Notes: generated from the sequence alone by a model not told the origin. 64,000 nt of DNA from Algoriphagus taiwanensis (GCF_036245645.1 NZ_BTPE01000008.1:1-64000); one strand, 5' to 3'; positions 42,679 to 51,465 are shown, numbered from the stretch's first letter. Translations and numbers: made by a program.

Positions 42679-43866
42679 ATGGATCGTTTAATCACCTTAT
42701 CCAAAAGGAAGCTAGAAGTCTTAAGTTTTTCATTTGCACGATATCTTTTTGAAAAAATAGATTGGGAACAAAGGCTGATCTTGATTCTGGGACATCGTGG
42801 CGCAGGAAAGACTACACTTATGCTCCAGAAAATGCAATCGGAAAAAAGGGAGGAGTCCATTTACCTCAGTTTGGATGATTTTTATTTTGAAGGAAACAGA
42901 TTGGTGGTGCTGGTGGAGGAACTGTATCAATTAGGCTATCGAAGATTTTTTTTGGATGAGGTGCATCGCTATGAGCATTGGTCGGTGGATCTAAAGACCC
43001 TTTTTGATCAGTATGAAGATGCCTATTTTGTGGTCTCTGGCTCTTCGATTTTGGGAATTTCAAAAGGAAATGCAGACCTCTCAAGACGTGCTGCCCAATA
43101 TGTATTGGCGGGAATGTCCCTCAGGGAATATATCGAACTTGAAAAAGGGATTTCGTTTCCTGTATTAAGGTTAGAGGACTTGCTTTCTAATCCACAGGAA
43201 TTGACCATGTCAATTACCGATCAGGTGGATATTTTATATGTTTTTCGGGATTATTTGATTTTTGGATATTATCCATTCTATAAACAAGGGAAGGAGCTCT
43301 ACCCGGAAAGATTGATCCAAACCACTCACCTTGTGTTGGAGATGGATATTGCACCTTTTGAGGAATTGACTCACAAAACCATCCAAACGATGAAGAAGCT
43401 CCTTTACATCATCAGTGAGTCGGTGCCTTTTATCCCAAATGTAAGCAAGCTGGCTGAGCGATTGGGAGTGTCAAGGAATACAGTGCTGAAGGTATTGGAC
43501 CTGCTTCATCAAGCCCAAGTGCTCAATTTGCTGAGATCATCTGTTCAGGGAGTTTCTTTTTTGCAAAAACCCGAGAAAATCTATTTGCATAACCCAAACT
43601 TGGCTTTCGCTTTGAGTCCTTCAGAAGTGAACTTGGGAAATGTCCGCGAGACTTTTTTCTTTAACCAACTTCAAGTCCTACATCAGGTGAGTTTTCCGAA
43701 GTTTGGAGATTTTAAGGTAGATCAAGGATTTTACTTTGAAATCGGCGGACCCAATAAATCAGCACATCAACTTCAGGGAGTTCCCAATTCCTATTTGGCC
43801 CTGGATGGAATCACGACTGGAAATTCAAACCGGATTCCGCTCTGGGCCTTTGGTTTTTTGTATTGA
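42679..43866 (+). CDS. AAA_14/DUF4143-type ATPase with helix-turn-helix
   Basis: The start is the ATG 2 bp after the third palindrome (395 residues); a TTG further up would lie inside the palindrome. Walker A GHRGAGKTT is at 38-46 and Walker B FFLDEVHRYEHW at about 90-101, followed by the sensor-like YFVVSGSSI (about 113-121). This is the AAA_14 pattern. The middle contains DYLIFGYYPFY, and NVSKLAERLGVSRNTVLKVLDLLHQAQVLN (about 255-284) is a winged-helix-type HTH. The DUF4143 C-terminal region ends in KVDQGFYFEIGGPNKS in place of the usual nuclease-like E...K box. Related ATPases are patchily distributed and of unknown function; autoregulation through the palindromes is plausible (inference). 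Confidence 0.85.
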   Translation: MDRLITLSKRKLEVLSFSFARYLFEKIDWEQRLILILGHRGAGKTTLMLQKMQSEKREESIYLSLDDFYFEGNRLVVLVEELYQLGYRRFFLDEVHRYEHWSVDLKTLFDQYEDAYFVVSGSSILGISKGNADLSRRAAQYVLAGMSLREYIELEKGISFPVLRLEDLLSNPQELTMSITDQVDILYVFRDYLIFGYYPFYKQGKELYPERLIQTTHLVLEMDIAPFEELTHKTIQTMKKLLYIISESVPFIPNVSKLAERLGVSRNTVLKVLDLLHQAQVLNLLRSSVQGVSFLQKPEKIYLHNPNLAFALSPSEVNLGNVRETFFFNQLQVLHQVSFPKFGDFKVDQGFYFEIGGPNKSAHQLQGVPNSYLALDGITTGNSNRIPLWAFGFLY

Positions 43867-44135
43867 GGGAAAAGGAAATTATTAATTCTGATTATACGCT
43901 ATTCTGCCAGTTGACAAATTTTCCTTTGAATTTGGGCTGGAAGACCGATGACGGAAAGCCTGCCCCGAAGGATTTCGGGGACCGAAGTAGGCAAAAAATT
44001 GGTGTTTACTACATCTTTTCGCCTTGTAAGGAAGCTAATGGCAAAGTACCGTATATTCATATTATTAAATTCCCAATTGAAAAATTCCAAGTGAATGAAT
44101 TTTTTCCGATTCCCTTTCCTCCTAGCTCCTTAACT
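43867..44135. other. intergenic stretch with a CCCCGAA hairpin, no clear gene
   Basis: 269 bp. It holds a perfect CCCCGAA-GGAT-TTCGGGG hairpin (43963-43980), without a following T-run, of the kind common in Bacteroidota spacers. An open frame of 107 codons crosses it but runs into guaD on the opposite strand, lacks a good start, and translates the hairpin itself. Confidence 0.55.
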
Positions 44136-44612
44136 TCAATACAGCGTCTTATCTCCCTTTTCTTTCCAGATTTCAAAGGCTTCTAAACTTTCCTCCCTCA
44201 GCAAATTTTCCATAGGGATTTTTCTTTCTGAGGGTTTGACTTCGATTTCCTGATAGATAAACTCATCATCAAAACCTGCATCGGCAGCATCTTCTTTGGT
44301 ACAGGCATAAAAGACTTTGCTCGGTCTCGCCCAAAAAATCGCTCCCAAACACATAGGGCAGGGTTCGCAGGAAGTATAGACCTCACAGCCTTCGAGTTGG
44401 AAATGATTGAGGTTTTTGCAAGCATCCCGGATCGCCACTACTTCGGCATGGGCTGTTGGATCGTTGGTTTTCAAAACCATGTTGGAACCCTGCCCGATGA
44501 TCTTTCCGTCTTTGACGATCACACAGCCAAAAGGGCCACCATTACCGGCGAGCATCCCCTCCTTGGCCAAAGTGATGGCTTTTTTCATGAAGTCTATTTG
44601 TGCTTGTTCCAT
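44136..44612 (-). CDS. guaD: guanine deaminase (cytidine-deaminase fold)
   Basis: This zinc enzyme converts guanine to xanthine. The start is set at EQAQIDFMKKAITLAKEGM (158 residues), which matches the length of Bacillus GuaD; a longer frame adds 29 unlikely residues. The zinc motifs are NDPTAHAEVVAI (His and catalytic Glu) and TSCEPCPMCLGAIFWARP (two Cys). The closing pattern AADAGFDDEFIYQEIEV is the GuaD hallmark, separating it from tRNA adenosine deaminase TadA. It lies 83 nt after the ABC ATPase gene on the same strand. Confidence 0.9.
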   Translation of the reverse strand: MEQAQIDFMKKAITLAKEGMLAGNGGPFGCVIVKDGKIIGQGSNMVLKTNDPTAHAEVVAIRDACKNLNHFQLEGCEVYTSCEPCPMCLGAIFWARPSKVFYACTKEDAADAGFDDEFIYQEIEVKPSERKIPMENLLREESLEAFEIWKEKGDKTLY

Positions 44613-44695
44613 TTTGATTTTTGGTTCACTGATGAAAAATTGAGGTTGAGATGTCCTTCCATTTTCCATACGTTTTATGGCAGAAGGGGATTTGA

Positions 44696-45370
44696 TCAAT
44701 GCCGGATTACCTTCCCGTCTTCCATCTCGATGATTCGGTCTGTGCCCTCGGCAAATTCCGGATCGTGGGTCACAATCAGCATGGTCTGCTTAAACTCCTG
44801 AGCCAATTCCTTGAATTTGTTGTAGACGATATCCGAATTTTTCTTGTCCAGATTGCCTGTGGGCTCGTCTCCCATGATCAGCAGGGGATCATTGATGAGG
44901 GCACGGGCGATGGCTACCCGCTGTTTTTGACCTCCGGAAAGCTGATTGGCCTTTTTCAGTGCATGCTCCTGCATATCGAAGATTTTCAGCTTTTCCATGG
45001 CCCGGTGCTCTAGTTCCTCTCTGGAATATTTCTCCAACTTCAATCCCGGAATCATCACATTTTCCAATACGGAAAATTCATTGAGCAGGTAGTGAAACTG
45101 GAAAACGAAGCCGATTTTCTCATTTCTCAGGTGTGCCAGGTAGTTTTTGGGTTTGCCGGAGATCAGTTCCCCATCCATAAATAGCTCACCCCGGTAATCC
45201 GTGTCCATGGTGGATAGAATATAAAGCAGGGTGGATTTGCCGCAACCTGATTTACCCACTACAGAAATAAATTCTCCTCTTTCCACCTGGAAACTTACCT
45301 TTTTCAGGACTTGAGTCTCCGTGGGGTTATAGAAAAACTTGTCAATATTTTTGGCTTCCAATACCTTCAT
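44696..45370 (-). CDS. MacB/LolD-type ABC transporter ATP-binding protein
   Basis: The 224-residue ATPase has Walker A GKSGCGKST (39-47), the Q-loop FVFQFHYLLNEFSVLENVMIPGL (about 88-110), signature LSGGQKQR (about 143-150), Walker B LLIMGDEPTGNLD, and the H-loop VTHDPEFA. The FHYLLNEFS and EN-V-IPG segments are typical of LolD/MacB-like mechanotransmission ABC systems. It follows the permease gene by 10 nt and is the third gene after the adaptor and permease. Confidence 0.92.
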   Translation of the reverse strand: MKVLEAKNIDKFFYNPTETQVLKKVSFQVERGEFISVVGKSGCGKSTLLYILSTMDTDYRGELFMDGELISGKPKNYLAHLRNEKIGFVFQFHYLLNEFSVLENVMIPGLKLEKYSREELEHRAMEKLKIFDMQEHALKKANQLSGGQKQRVAIARALINDPLLIMGDEPTGNLDKKNSDIVYNKFKELAQEFKQTMLIVTHDPEFAEGTDRIIEMEDGKVIRH

Positions 45371-45380
45371 TTGCTTTGGG

Positions 45381-46637
45381 CTATTTTCCTCGAATGATTT
45401 CCACCGGATCCACTCCTGAGGCTTTTCTGGCGGGGAAAAAGCCTGCGAAGTAGGTCGTAATCAGACTGAAAATCCCTCCAATTAGGTAGTATTTGGGATT
45501 GTAATCCACAGGAAAGGTCTTAACGGTAGGAAGAGCGTCTGTTTCAAAGGGGACTTGGTCAATTCCCAATCCAGCCAAGTAACCAAAGATCAGTCCTAAA
45601 ACCCCTCCGACAATCCCTATTGAAAGGGCGATCACAATGAATATCCGGTTGACATCCTGACTGTTGAACCCGATGGCTTTTAGGATGGCGATGGTATCCA
45701 GCTTTTCGTAGATCATCATGTTCAGGATATTGTAAATCCCAAAACCTGAAACCACCAAAAGGGTAATTCCAACTGCGTAGCTGATCAGAGTACGGATTTG
45801 TGTACCCGTCTCAAATTGGGCATTGACTGTCTGAATATCATCTGCATCGATCTGGAATATCCCTCCAAGCTCTTTTGCCATGGAAGGAGCCTGATTGAAG
45901 TCATGCAGCTTGACCTGAATATCGGTGATGTAGGAGGTAGGTTCTCCCAGCATTTTTTGTACCGTGGAAATGGAGGCGTAGCTGTTGGTATTGTCAAAAT
46001 CTCCCAAACCACTTTGGTAATAGCCGACCACTTTCAGCTGTACCCGATTGCCTTGTGCAGTGGTGACCTGAATGACATCGCCGATGTCGGCCATCATTCG
46101 GTCTGCCGCTCCTTTTCCCAAGATGATTGTATTGATCTGATTTAGATCCTGATAATTTCCCACCGTGACATAATCTTTGAAGGCAAACAACCGGGCTTCT
46201 TGCTCCACATCGATTCCATTCACCACACCGGTCAGGTCAATCGTTCCGATATTGAAAAATACCTGAGCGGAGATTTTGGCACTGACGCCGAGCACCCTGG
46301 AATCATTTTGAAGGGTTTGGATGATGGATTCACTGTTGTGGATGGTCAGTCGGCTGGTACTGGGTTTGATCGAGCGGATTACATTCATGGAATTCTGAAA
46401 ATCCGGACTGAGATCGATGGGCTGATTGGGATTGGGTTTGATTTCGTTGTAGAAGCGGATATGAGGCGTCCTGTTCAGTACCAAACCGTCAAGAAGCGTA
46501 TTCAGTCCGTTCATGAAGCCAAGCAAAGCCACAAACATGGTGATGCTGAACATCACTCCGGTGGCAGCCACTAGGGTCTGCTTCATTCTGGCCAGCATCA
46601 AGGCCTTGGCAATCTCCAAAATCAATCCCCACTTCAT
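45381..46637 (-). CDS. FtsX/MacB-type ABC transporter permease
   Basis: The 418-residue protein has the MacB-like layout: one N-terminal helix (LVAATGVMFSITMFVALLGFMNGL, about 22-45), a large periplasmic MacB_PCD domain (about 50-285), and three C-terminal helices (LISYAVGITLLVVSGFGIYNILNMMI; IVIALSIGIVGGVLGLIFGYLAGL; LIGGIFSLITTYFAGFFPARKAS). The ending PARKASGVDPVEIIRGK is the family signature. It overlaps the adaptor gene by 4 bp and precedes the ATPase gene by 10 nt. The set resembles a split MacAB pump or a lipoprotein exporter; the substrate is unknown. Confidence 0.92.
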   Translation of the reverse strand: MKWGLILEIAKALMLARMKQTLVAATGVMFSITMFVALLGFMNGLNTLLDGLVLNRTPHIRFYNEIKPNPNQPIDLSPDFQNSMNVIRSIKPSTSRLTIHNSESIIQTLQNDSRVLGVSAKISAQVFFNIGTIDLTGVVNGIDVEQEARLFAFKDYVTVGNYQDLNQINTIILGKGAADRMMADIGDVIQVTTAQGNRVQLKVVGYYQSGLGDFDNTNSYASISTVQKMLGEPTSYITDIQVKLHDFNQAPSMAKELGGIFQIDADDIQTVNAQFETGTQIRTLISYAVGITLLVVSGFGIYNILNMMIYEKLDTIAILKAIGFNSQDVNRIFIVIALSIGIVGGVLGLIFGYLAGLGIDQVPFETDALPTVKTFPVDYNPKYYLIGGIFSLITTYFAGFFPARKASGVDPVEIIRGK

Positions 46638-47740
46638 TGATTGGGCTGAATTAGTTCGGTAGTATTACTGACCCCTTCGAGGATTTCTGCAAACTGGAAA
46701 TTCTTGATTCCCACTTTTACGGTCAGCGTATCTCCATCTGAGGTAATGACCTGATTTTCTCCCAATAGGTAATTTCTTGGAATCACCAGAGTTTTTAAAC
46801 TCACTTTTGTGACGACATTGGCTTCCAAGCTAAGGTTCGGATATAGCTTTGGGGGAGCTTTCGTGAAGACCGCTTCCAGCGTGAAGGTTTTGGACTTGGA
46901 ATCCATGATGGGGTACACCTTGGTGACCTCAGCTTCAAAAGTCTCACCTTTGTAGCTGTCCATGCTCACGATTACTGGCTGACCTACCTCTACTCTGGCG
47001 ATGTCATATTCATCTACCTGAAGCTCGAGGATAAAATCACCCGGACTGCCAATGATGGCAAGGGGAGTTTGAGGATTGGCCATTTCACCAACTTCCTTGA
47101 GCAGGGAAAAAACAACTCCATCGATTTTACTTTTAAGGGTAAACTCATTTTCCACCACTTGGCTGATGGCGAGGTTTTTTCCGGCACTTTTGGAATTATA
47201 TTCGATTTCCCGCTTCAGGTCTCTATACCGTAAAAGGGATGACTCGTAGCTGGTTTTTGAGTTGCGGTAGTTAAGCTCTCGCTGTTCGAGTTCCACAGCC
47301 GTACCGATTCCCTTGTCCCAAAGATTTTTGGTACGTACCCAAAGCAGGGAGTCATTGTAGAGTTTGTTTTTGGCAAAGCTGATAGCCAATTCCAGATCCC
47401 GAAGGCGGGTTTGGTTGGCTTGCTGATCTGCAAAAGACTGGGCAAGCTGGGCATTTTCCTTTCTCAGTTTTTCAGCCTCATTGTAGACCAAAAGGATGGG
47501 GGCCCCTGCTTTTATCGTATCACCTTCCTTGACAAAAACCTCCTGAATGGGGCCGGAGGCCATCGTAAAAGCCTCGTATTGATTTTTCGCTTTGACCAAA
47601 CCGGAAGCATAAACTGATTCGGTGATGGCTTTGTACTCAGGAAAAACAGTTTCCTCACCTTCTTTTCCGCAGGAAAAAAGAATGAGAGAAAACAGGAGTC
47701 CCACCCAAATGGAAGATTTATTCAGCAAGAAACTGGACAT
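46634..47740 (-). CDS. MacA/HlyD-type periplasmic adaptor, lipoprotein
   Basis: The start is set at SSFLLNKSSIWVGLLFSLILFSC (368 residues), giving a lipobox with Cys24; 22 extra upstream residues would cross a good -7 box. The first lipoyl half is PIQEVFVKEGDTIKAGAPILLVYNEAEKL (about 64-92). A helical hairpin follows (about 95-180), then the second lipoyl half SKIDGVVFSLLKEVGEMANPQTPLAIIG, then a beta-barrel with DEYDIARVEVGQPVIVSMDSYKGETFEAEVTKVYP. It bridges the FtsX-type permease to an outer-membrane channel not encoded nearby. Confidence 0.9.
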   Translation of the reverse strand: MSSFLLNKSSIWVGLLFSLILFSCGKEGEETVFPEYKAITESVYASGLVKAKNQYEAFTMASGPIQEVFVKEGDTIKAGAPILLVYNEAEKLRKENAQLAQSFADQQANQTRLRDLELAISFAKNKLYNDSLLWVRTKNLWDKGIGTAVELEQRELNYRNSKTSYESSLLRYRDLKREIEYNSKSAGKNLAISQVVENEFTLKSKIDGVVFSLLKEVGEMANPQTPLAIIGSPGDFILELQVDEYDIARVEVGQPVIVSMDSYKGETFEAEVTKVYPIMDSKSKTFTLEAVFTKAPPKLYPNLSLEANVVTKVSLKTLVIPRNYLLGENQVITSDGDTLTVKVGIKNFQFAEILEGVSNTTELIQPNQ

Positions 47741-47762
47741 AGTGCTGCATCGATAAGCTACA

Positions 47763-47770
47763 CAAACATA
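47763..47770 (-). promoter_or_regulatory. possible -7 box of the adaptor-permease-ATPase operon
   Basis: TATGTTTG on the minus strand matches TAnnTTTG, about 23 nt before the chosen adaptor start. No good -33 element was seen. Confidence 0.4.
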
Positions 47771-47817
47771 AGAGAAGCGGTTTGGGGAAAACCTGAGAAA
47801 TGTCATTTCTGGGCTAT

Positions 47818-49020
47818 TTATTCAACAGCCTGGTAAATCATCTGCCGGAAGCGGTTTTCGTAGTATGAGCTAAAAGGACTTACCTGGGTCATAAAAATGG
47901 CCACTAAGTCTTCCTTAGGGTCAATGAAGAAATAGGTGCAAAAGGCCCCACTCCAATAAAAGGTGCCTTCCGAACCCAAGGCATTCGTATCGGCCAAATC
48001 ATCGATCACTGCAAAACCAAACCCAAATCCCTTCCCCGGATCCAAGAATAGTCCATCGTCATGAGGCAGAGTCATCAATTCCACAGTTTTGGAGCTGAGG
48101 TAGCGTTTGCCTTCCCACTCTCCCCCATTGAGCATCATCCGGGCGAATAGGGAATAATCATGGGCAGTTGAAAACAAGGCATTGGCTCCTGCAAAGACGG
48201 TATTTCCTGAAGTTGGTGTTTGTCTTTCAGCTATAATCAGTTTTCCTTGCTCGTTATAAGTGTGGAGGGTGACCATTCTTTGGTTTTGCTCATCATTCAG
48301 ATTGTATCCTGTATCCTTCATTCCCAAGGGTCCAAAAAGCCTTTCCTGGAGGAATTCAGCTGGGTTTTTTCCCGAAATAACTTCAATGAGCCTAGCTAGA
48401 ATATCCGGAGTAGCCGAATAGTACCACTGCTCACCCGGCTGACCAATCATGGGCAGTTTGGCATAAGCAGACACTCGGGTAGCTATGTCGGGATGGGGCG
48501 TATAATACAAGCCTTCGATTACCTCTTTGTCCACTTTGGAGGAACCTAGACCATGGGAAAACCCGGCCGTATGGCTCATCAACTGGGCGAGAGTGATCGG
48601 TGACTTTAAGGGTTCCAATCCTCCTTCTGAGCCTAATTCGGGATCTTTGGCCACTTTGGCGTCCTTAAACTCCGGGAGGTAGAGGTGCAGGGGATCATTC
48701 AGGAAAAAATGCCCCTCTTCATACAGCATCATGAATGCCGTCGTGATGATCGGCTTGGTCATGGACTGGATGTAGAAGATCTGATCTGATTTCATTGGGG
48801 CTTGGGTAGAAATATTACTTACCCCAAGTGCCGACTCATGGACTTTTTCTCCGTTTTTGTAGACTAGCGTGATTACCCCGGGTAATTTTCCCTGATCAAT
48901 TTCATTTTGAAAATAGGCATCGTAGCGGGCAAGTCTTTCTGGAGAAAGGTTAGTTTGTGCAAGTCCTAAATAGCTGATGAACAGGGCTAAAAGGAGGGTT
49001 GAAAGGGTCTTTTGGATCAT
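47818..49020 (-). CDS. exported class C beta-lactamase-related serine hydrolase
   Basis: The start is set at IQKTLSTLLLALFISYLGLAQ, a normal signal peptide (400 residues). The serine nucleophile motif is SMTK in FYIQSMTKPIITTAFM (about 82-97). The tyrosine motif is YYSATPDILARL (about 200-211). The C-terminal DGLFLDPGKGFGFGFAVIDD and FYWSGAFCTYFFIDP replace the KTG box, as usual in this branch. Such enzymes are mostly esterases or D-amino peptidases rather than true beta-lactamases. It is a single-gene transcript. Confidence 0.9.
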   Translation of the reverse strand: MIQKTLSTLLLALFISYLGLAQTNLSPERLARYDAYFQNEIDQGKLPGVITLVYKNGEKVHESALGVSNISTQAPMKSDQIFYIQSMTKPIITTAFMMLYEEGHFFLNDPLHLYLPEFKDAKVAKDPELGSEGGLEPLKSPITLAQLMSHTAGFSHGLGSSKVDKEVIEGLYYTPHPDIATRVSAYAKLPMIGQPGEQWYYSATPDILARLIEVISGKNPAEFLQERLFGPLGMKDTGYNLNDEQNQRMVTLHTYNEQGKLIIAERQTPTSGNTVFAGANALFSTAHDYSLFARMMLNGGEWEGKRYLSSKTVELMTLPHDDGLFLDPGKGFGFGFAVIDDLADTNALGSEGTFYWSGAFCTYFFIDPKEDLVAIFMTQVSPFSSYYENRFRQMIYQAVE

Positions 49021-49037
49021 GTTTTTGAATATAAAAA

Positions 49038-49063
49038 AGACTCGAATTTTCATTTCGAGCCTT
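49038..49063 (-). terminator. terminator of the DUF4160/DUF2442 locus
   Basis: GGCTCGAA and TTCGAGTC form a stem on the minus strand, followed by six T. It lies 14 nt after the DUF2442 stop codon and upstream of the serine hydrolase start. Confidence 0.8.
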
Positions 49064-49076
49064 GTGGTTATTTGCT

Positions 49077-49313
49077 TTAAGAAATTAATTCACTGACCAA
49101 TAAATCTTCATCCAGGTCTTCCCAATGGATTCCTTCTCCATTTCCTATGAATCTCCATTTTTCAAGTTGTTCCTTGGTTGCTTCTCGTAGTCTTGGAAAC
49201 CATTCGATCGGAATCCCAATTTCCCGACCATCCTCCATGAAAATGGTCATTTTTCCATTGGAAAATGAAAGATCAACTGCCTGATTTGATTTAAGATTTG
49301 TTAAAGTACTCAT
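49077..49313 (-). CDS. DUF2442 domain protein
   Basis: The start is the ATG giving STLTNLKSNQAVDLSFSNGKMTIFMEDGREIGIPIEWFPRL (78 residues). An ATG five codons upstream is possible but lies deeper in the DUF4160 gene. The pattern GKMTIFMEDGREIGIPIEWFPRL...T.EQLEKWRFIGNGEGIHWEDLDEDL is the full DUF2442 domain. It overlaps the 3' end of the DUF4160 frame. The two families are often neighbours and have been suspected to form toxin-antitoxin-like pairs, which is not established here. Confidence 0.85.
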   Translation of the reverse strand: MSTLTNLKSNQAVDLSFSNGKMTIFMEDGREIGIPIEWFPRLREATKEQLEKWRFIGNGEGIHWEDLDEDLLVSELIS

Positions 49314-49527
49314 CCCAACTTGATTCAATTAGTTTCAGATTATCTTGGATCAAAATACGAATTTCTCGCAATTCGGAAGCGGAAAACTTTTTGGAAACGA
49401 CCAACTGAATAGGGTCTAGAAAAAACTTAGCCGTTTTCCCGGACTTTTCAATGTGAATAGGCTTAGGCAAGTGATCGTTGCTTTAAAAGAAAAATCTAAA
49501 CCCATTTTGCTTGAATATGGTCGGCAT
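49291..49527 (-). pseudogene. DUF4160 gene with an in-frame TAA stop
   Basis: Read on the minus strand from the ATG at 49527, the frame gives PTIFKQNGFRFFF, then TAA (49485-49483), then SNDHLPKPIHIEK and continues to a stop at 49291. The downstream part (FFLDPIQLVVSKKFSASELREIRILIQDN and ESSWDEYFN) is a complete DUF4160 domain. The stop sits where homologues commonly have Tyr (FFFYSND), so a single TAT/TAC to TAA change is the likely cause. No ATG follows the stop; a TTG could restart translation without the first strand. The frame overlaps DUF2442 by 23 bp. Confidence 0.8.
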
Positions 49528-49558
49528 CAGCATAAATTTAAAGAAATCAATTCAACTT

Positions 49559-50395
49559 ATGCCACATTTAGAAACTTCCTATACCGCTCACGATGGACAA
49601 AAACTTTACCTCCAAGCGTGGATGCCGGAAGCTCCCAAGGCAGGTTTGCTAGTCGTGCATGGTCTTGGTGAGCATAGCGGAAGATATGCCTATTTCGCAG
49701 AAAAAATGAATGAAATCGGAGTTGCGGTTTTCACTTTTGACGGAAGGGGGCATGGCAAATCAGCTGAAGGGAAACCCACCGCCTATTTTGATTCTTACCT
49801 TGATTATTTGAAAGACATCGATGCGCTGTTTGATAAAGTCAAATCCTACCTTCCTGGACTGAAAGTTTTCATTTATGGACATAGCATGGGTGGAGGCTTG
49901 GTGGCAGCCTATGTGTTGAAGTATTCACCTAAGGCCGATGGGGTGATTTTAAGTTCTCCTGCGATCAAGGAAGCTGAGGGTACTTCGGCGCTTTTGATTG
50001 CTGTATCGGGTCTGATTAATCGTTTCCTCCCTAAGCTGAAGGTTTTGAAACTGGATATCGCAGGGGTGTCCCGCATTCCGGAGGAAGTGGAAAAATACAA
50101 AAATGACCCGCTGATCTATCAGGAAAATATTCCTGCCCGAACGGGCTATGAGATCTATCAGATGATGCAGTTTATCCAAGGAAAAGCGGAGGAATTCGAG
50201 TTGCCCTTCCTGCTGATTCATGGAGATGCAGATCGATTGACCAACCCCAAAGGATCAGAACTGCTCTCCAAAAAGGCGAAATCCAAGGATAAAACCTTTT
50301 TGACATTTCCCGGAGGGTATCATGAGCTGATCAATGATCTCGACCGAGAAAAAGCAATACAGGTAATGGTGGATTGGGTGGGAGAGAGGATTTAA
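49559..50395 (+). CDS. monoacylglycerol-lipase-like alpha/beta hydrolase
   Basis: The start is the ATG giving PHLETSYTAHDGQKLYLQAW (278 residues); earlier in-frame starts lie in the divergent DUF4160 pseudogene. The fold landmarks are GLLVVHGLGEHSGRYAYFAEKM with the oxyanion HGLGEHSGRY, FTFDGRGHGKSAEG, the nucleophile elbow GHSMGGGL (Ser about 114), LLIHGDADRLTNPKGS with the acid Asp, and GGYHELINDLD with the His. The serine hydrolase_4 layout matches monoglyceride lipases or lysophospholipases. No signal peptide is present, so it is cytoplasmic. Confidence 0.9.
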   Translation: MPHLETSYTAHDGQKLYLQAWMPEAPKAGLLVVHGLGEHSGRYAYFAEKMNEIGVAVFTFDGRGHGKSAEGKPTAYFDSYLDYLKDIDALFDKVKSYLPGLKVFIYGHSMGGGLVAAYVLKYSPKADGVILSSPAIKEAEGTSALLIAVSGLINRFLPKLKVLKLDIAGVSRIPEEVEKYKNDPLIYQENIPARTGYEIYQMMQFIQGKAEEFELPFLLIHGDADRLTNPKGSELLSKKAKSKDKTFLTFPGGYHELINDLDREKAIQVMVDWVGERI

Positions 50396-50481
50396 GTTTT
50401 ATCAGCAAGGGGTTACATAAGATAGGAGGAGGCGGAGAGGTTTTTAATTGCTAAAGAAGTAAAATACGGGTTTTAAGGCCC

Positions 50482-51465
50482 TTATTTCTTTAACTTCTTG
50501 ATCAATCGATCAAAATCGGATTCATACCTTTTGTCTTGAAAAACCCGAAATTTATCAAATTCCCCTTCGGCCTTTAGCTTGGCCTCCAGCATGCTTACTC
50601 TTCCCTTGTCCCTAAGAATGGGATAGCTGGAAAGTTCAAGAAAGCTATCCAGAAACTTGGCCCATTGTTGCATGGAAAAGGCCCTACCTCGCTGCGCATT
50701 GTTTTCTGCAAGATCCAGGTAGGCAGAGACGATGCGATTGAGTTCCCCGATATGTTGACGCGAAAGATAGTTTTTGGCGATGGACACATCGCTTTTTTGG
50801 ATTTTGCCATCGGGAGCATCCTTCCATGTCTTCAGACCCATGTAAAGTTTGGTAGCGTCAGCTTCATCGTAGATGATCTCCGCGGCCGTTTTACCAGTGA
50901 TCGCCCAATGAAGTTTGTTTTGCACCATGGCAAAAAACTCCTTGGTTTGGACACTTTGGGGGTCGTAATCGGTGCTCAGAGCATAGAGATCAGTAATCTT
51001 TTGGTAAAACCTTCGCTCGCTTGCCCGAATCTCCCGAATACGCTCCAGCAACTCGTCAAAGTAGTCCTGGCCAAAGTGCTTTCCCTGCTTCAGTCTCTCA
51101 TCATCCATCACAAATCCTTTGATAATAAACTCATTCAGCGTTTGGGTGGCCCATTTGCGGAAGTCGGTAGCTTGAATCGAATTGACCCGATAGCCTACTG
51201 CCAAAATTGCTTCTAAACGATAGAATCGGGTAGAATAGGTTTTGCCATCAGAGGCAGTTGTTTCCAAAATGGAAATAACTGAATCTGACTCAAGCTCCCT
51301 GGTTTCGAATATATTTTTTAAATGCTTATTTACAGCAGGCACTTTCACTCCAAACAATTCAGCCATTGTCTTTTGAGTCAGCCAAAAAGTACCTCCTTGA
51401 AAATAGACCGACACGTTGACGGTTTGTTCCGCATTTTGGAAAAGTAGGATATCTCTAGGTTTCAT
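50482..51465 (-). CDS. RhuM family (virulence RhuM-like) protein
   Basis: The 327-residue protein has the RhuM layout: an N-terminal Bro/ANT-like DNA-binding region (FWLTQKTMAELFGVKVPAVNKHLKNIFETRELESDSVISILETTASDGKTYSTRFYRLEAILAVGYRVNS is the stretch, about 27-95), then a Fic/DOC-neighbour-type C-terminal half (TGKTAAEIIYDEADATKLYMGLKTWKDAPDGKI, KSDVSIAKNYLSRQHIGELNRIVSAYLDLAE). The family is found near restriction-modification and other mobile loci; its function is unknown. Here it is solitary, with no restriction genes adjacent and no visible promoter match. Confidence 0.88.
   Translation of the reverse strand: MKPRDILLFQNAEQTVNVSVYFQGGTFWLTQKTMAELFGVKVPAVNKHLKNIFETRELESDSVISILETTASDGKTYSTRFYRLEAILAVGYRVNSIQATDFRKWATQTLNEFIIKGFVMDDERLKQGKHFGQDYFDELLERIREIRASERRFYQKITDLYALSTDYDPQSVQTKEFFAMVQNKLHWAITGKTAAEIIYDEADATKLYMGLKTWKDAPDGKIQKSDVSIAKNYLSRQHIGELNRIVSAYLDLAENNAQRGRAFSMQQWAKFLDSFLELSSYPILRDKGRVSMLEAKLKAEGEFDKFRVFQDKRYESDFDRLIKKLKK

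Noticed and set aside
43863..44186. 107-codon open frame after the AAA ATPase gene
   Set aside because: It starts with TTG at the ATPase stop codon, translates the CCCCGAA hairpin and runs antisense into guaD; no motif or coherent fold is visible.
44613..44699. N-terminal extension of guaD
   Set aside because: The extra 29 residues are not found in GuaD proteins and the internal ATG gives the typical 156-158 residue length.
45381..47740. FtsX partner for the solitary ftsE at 21437
   Set aside because: The permease at 45381 has its own dedicated ATPase 10 nt downstream and a MacB-type periplasmic domain, so it belongs to that transporter.
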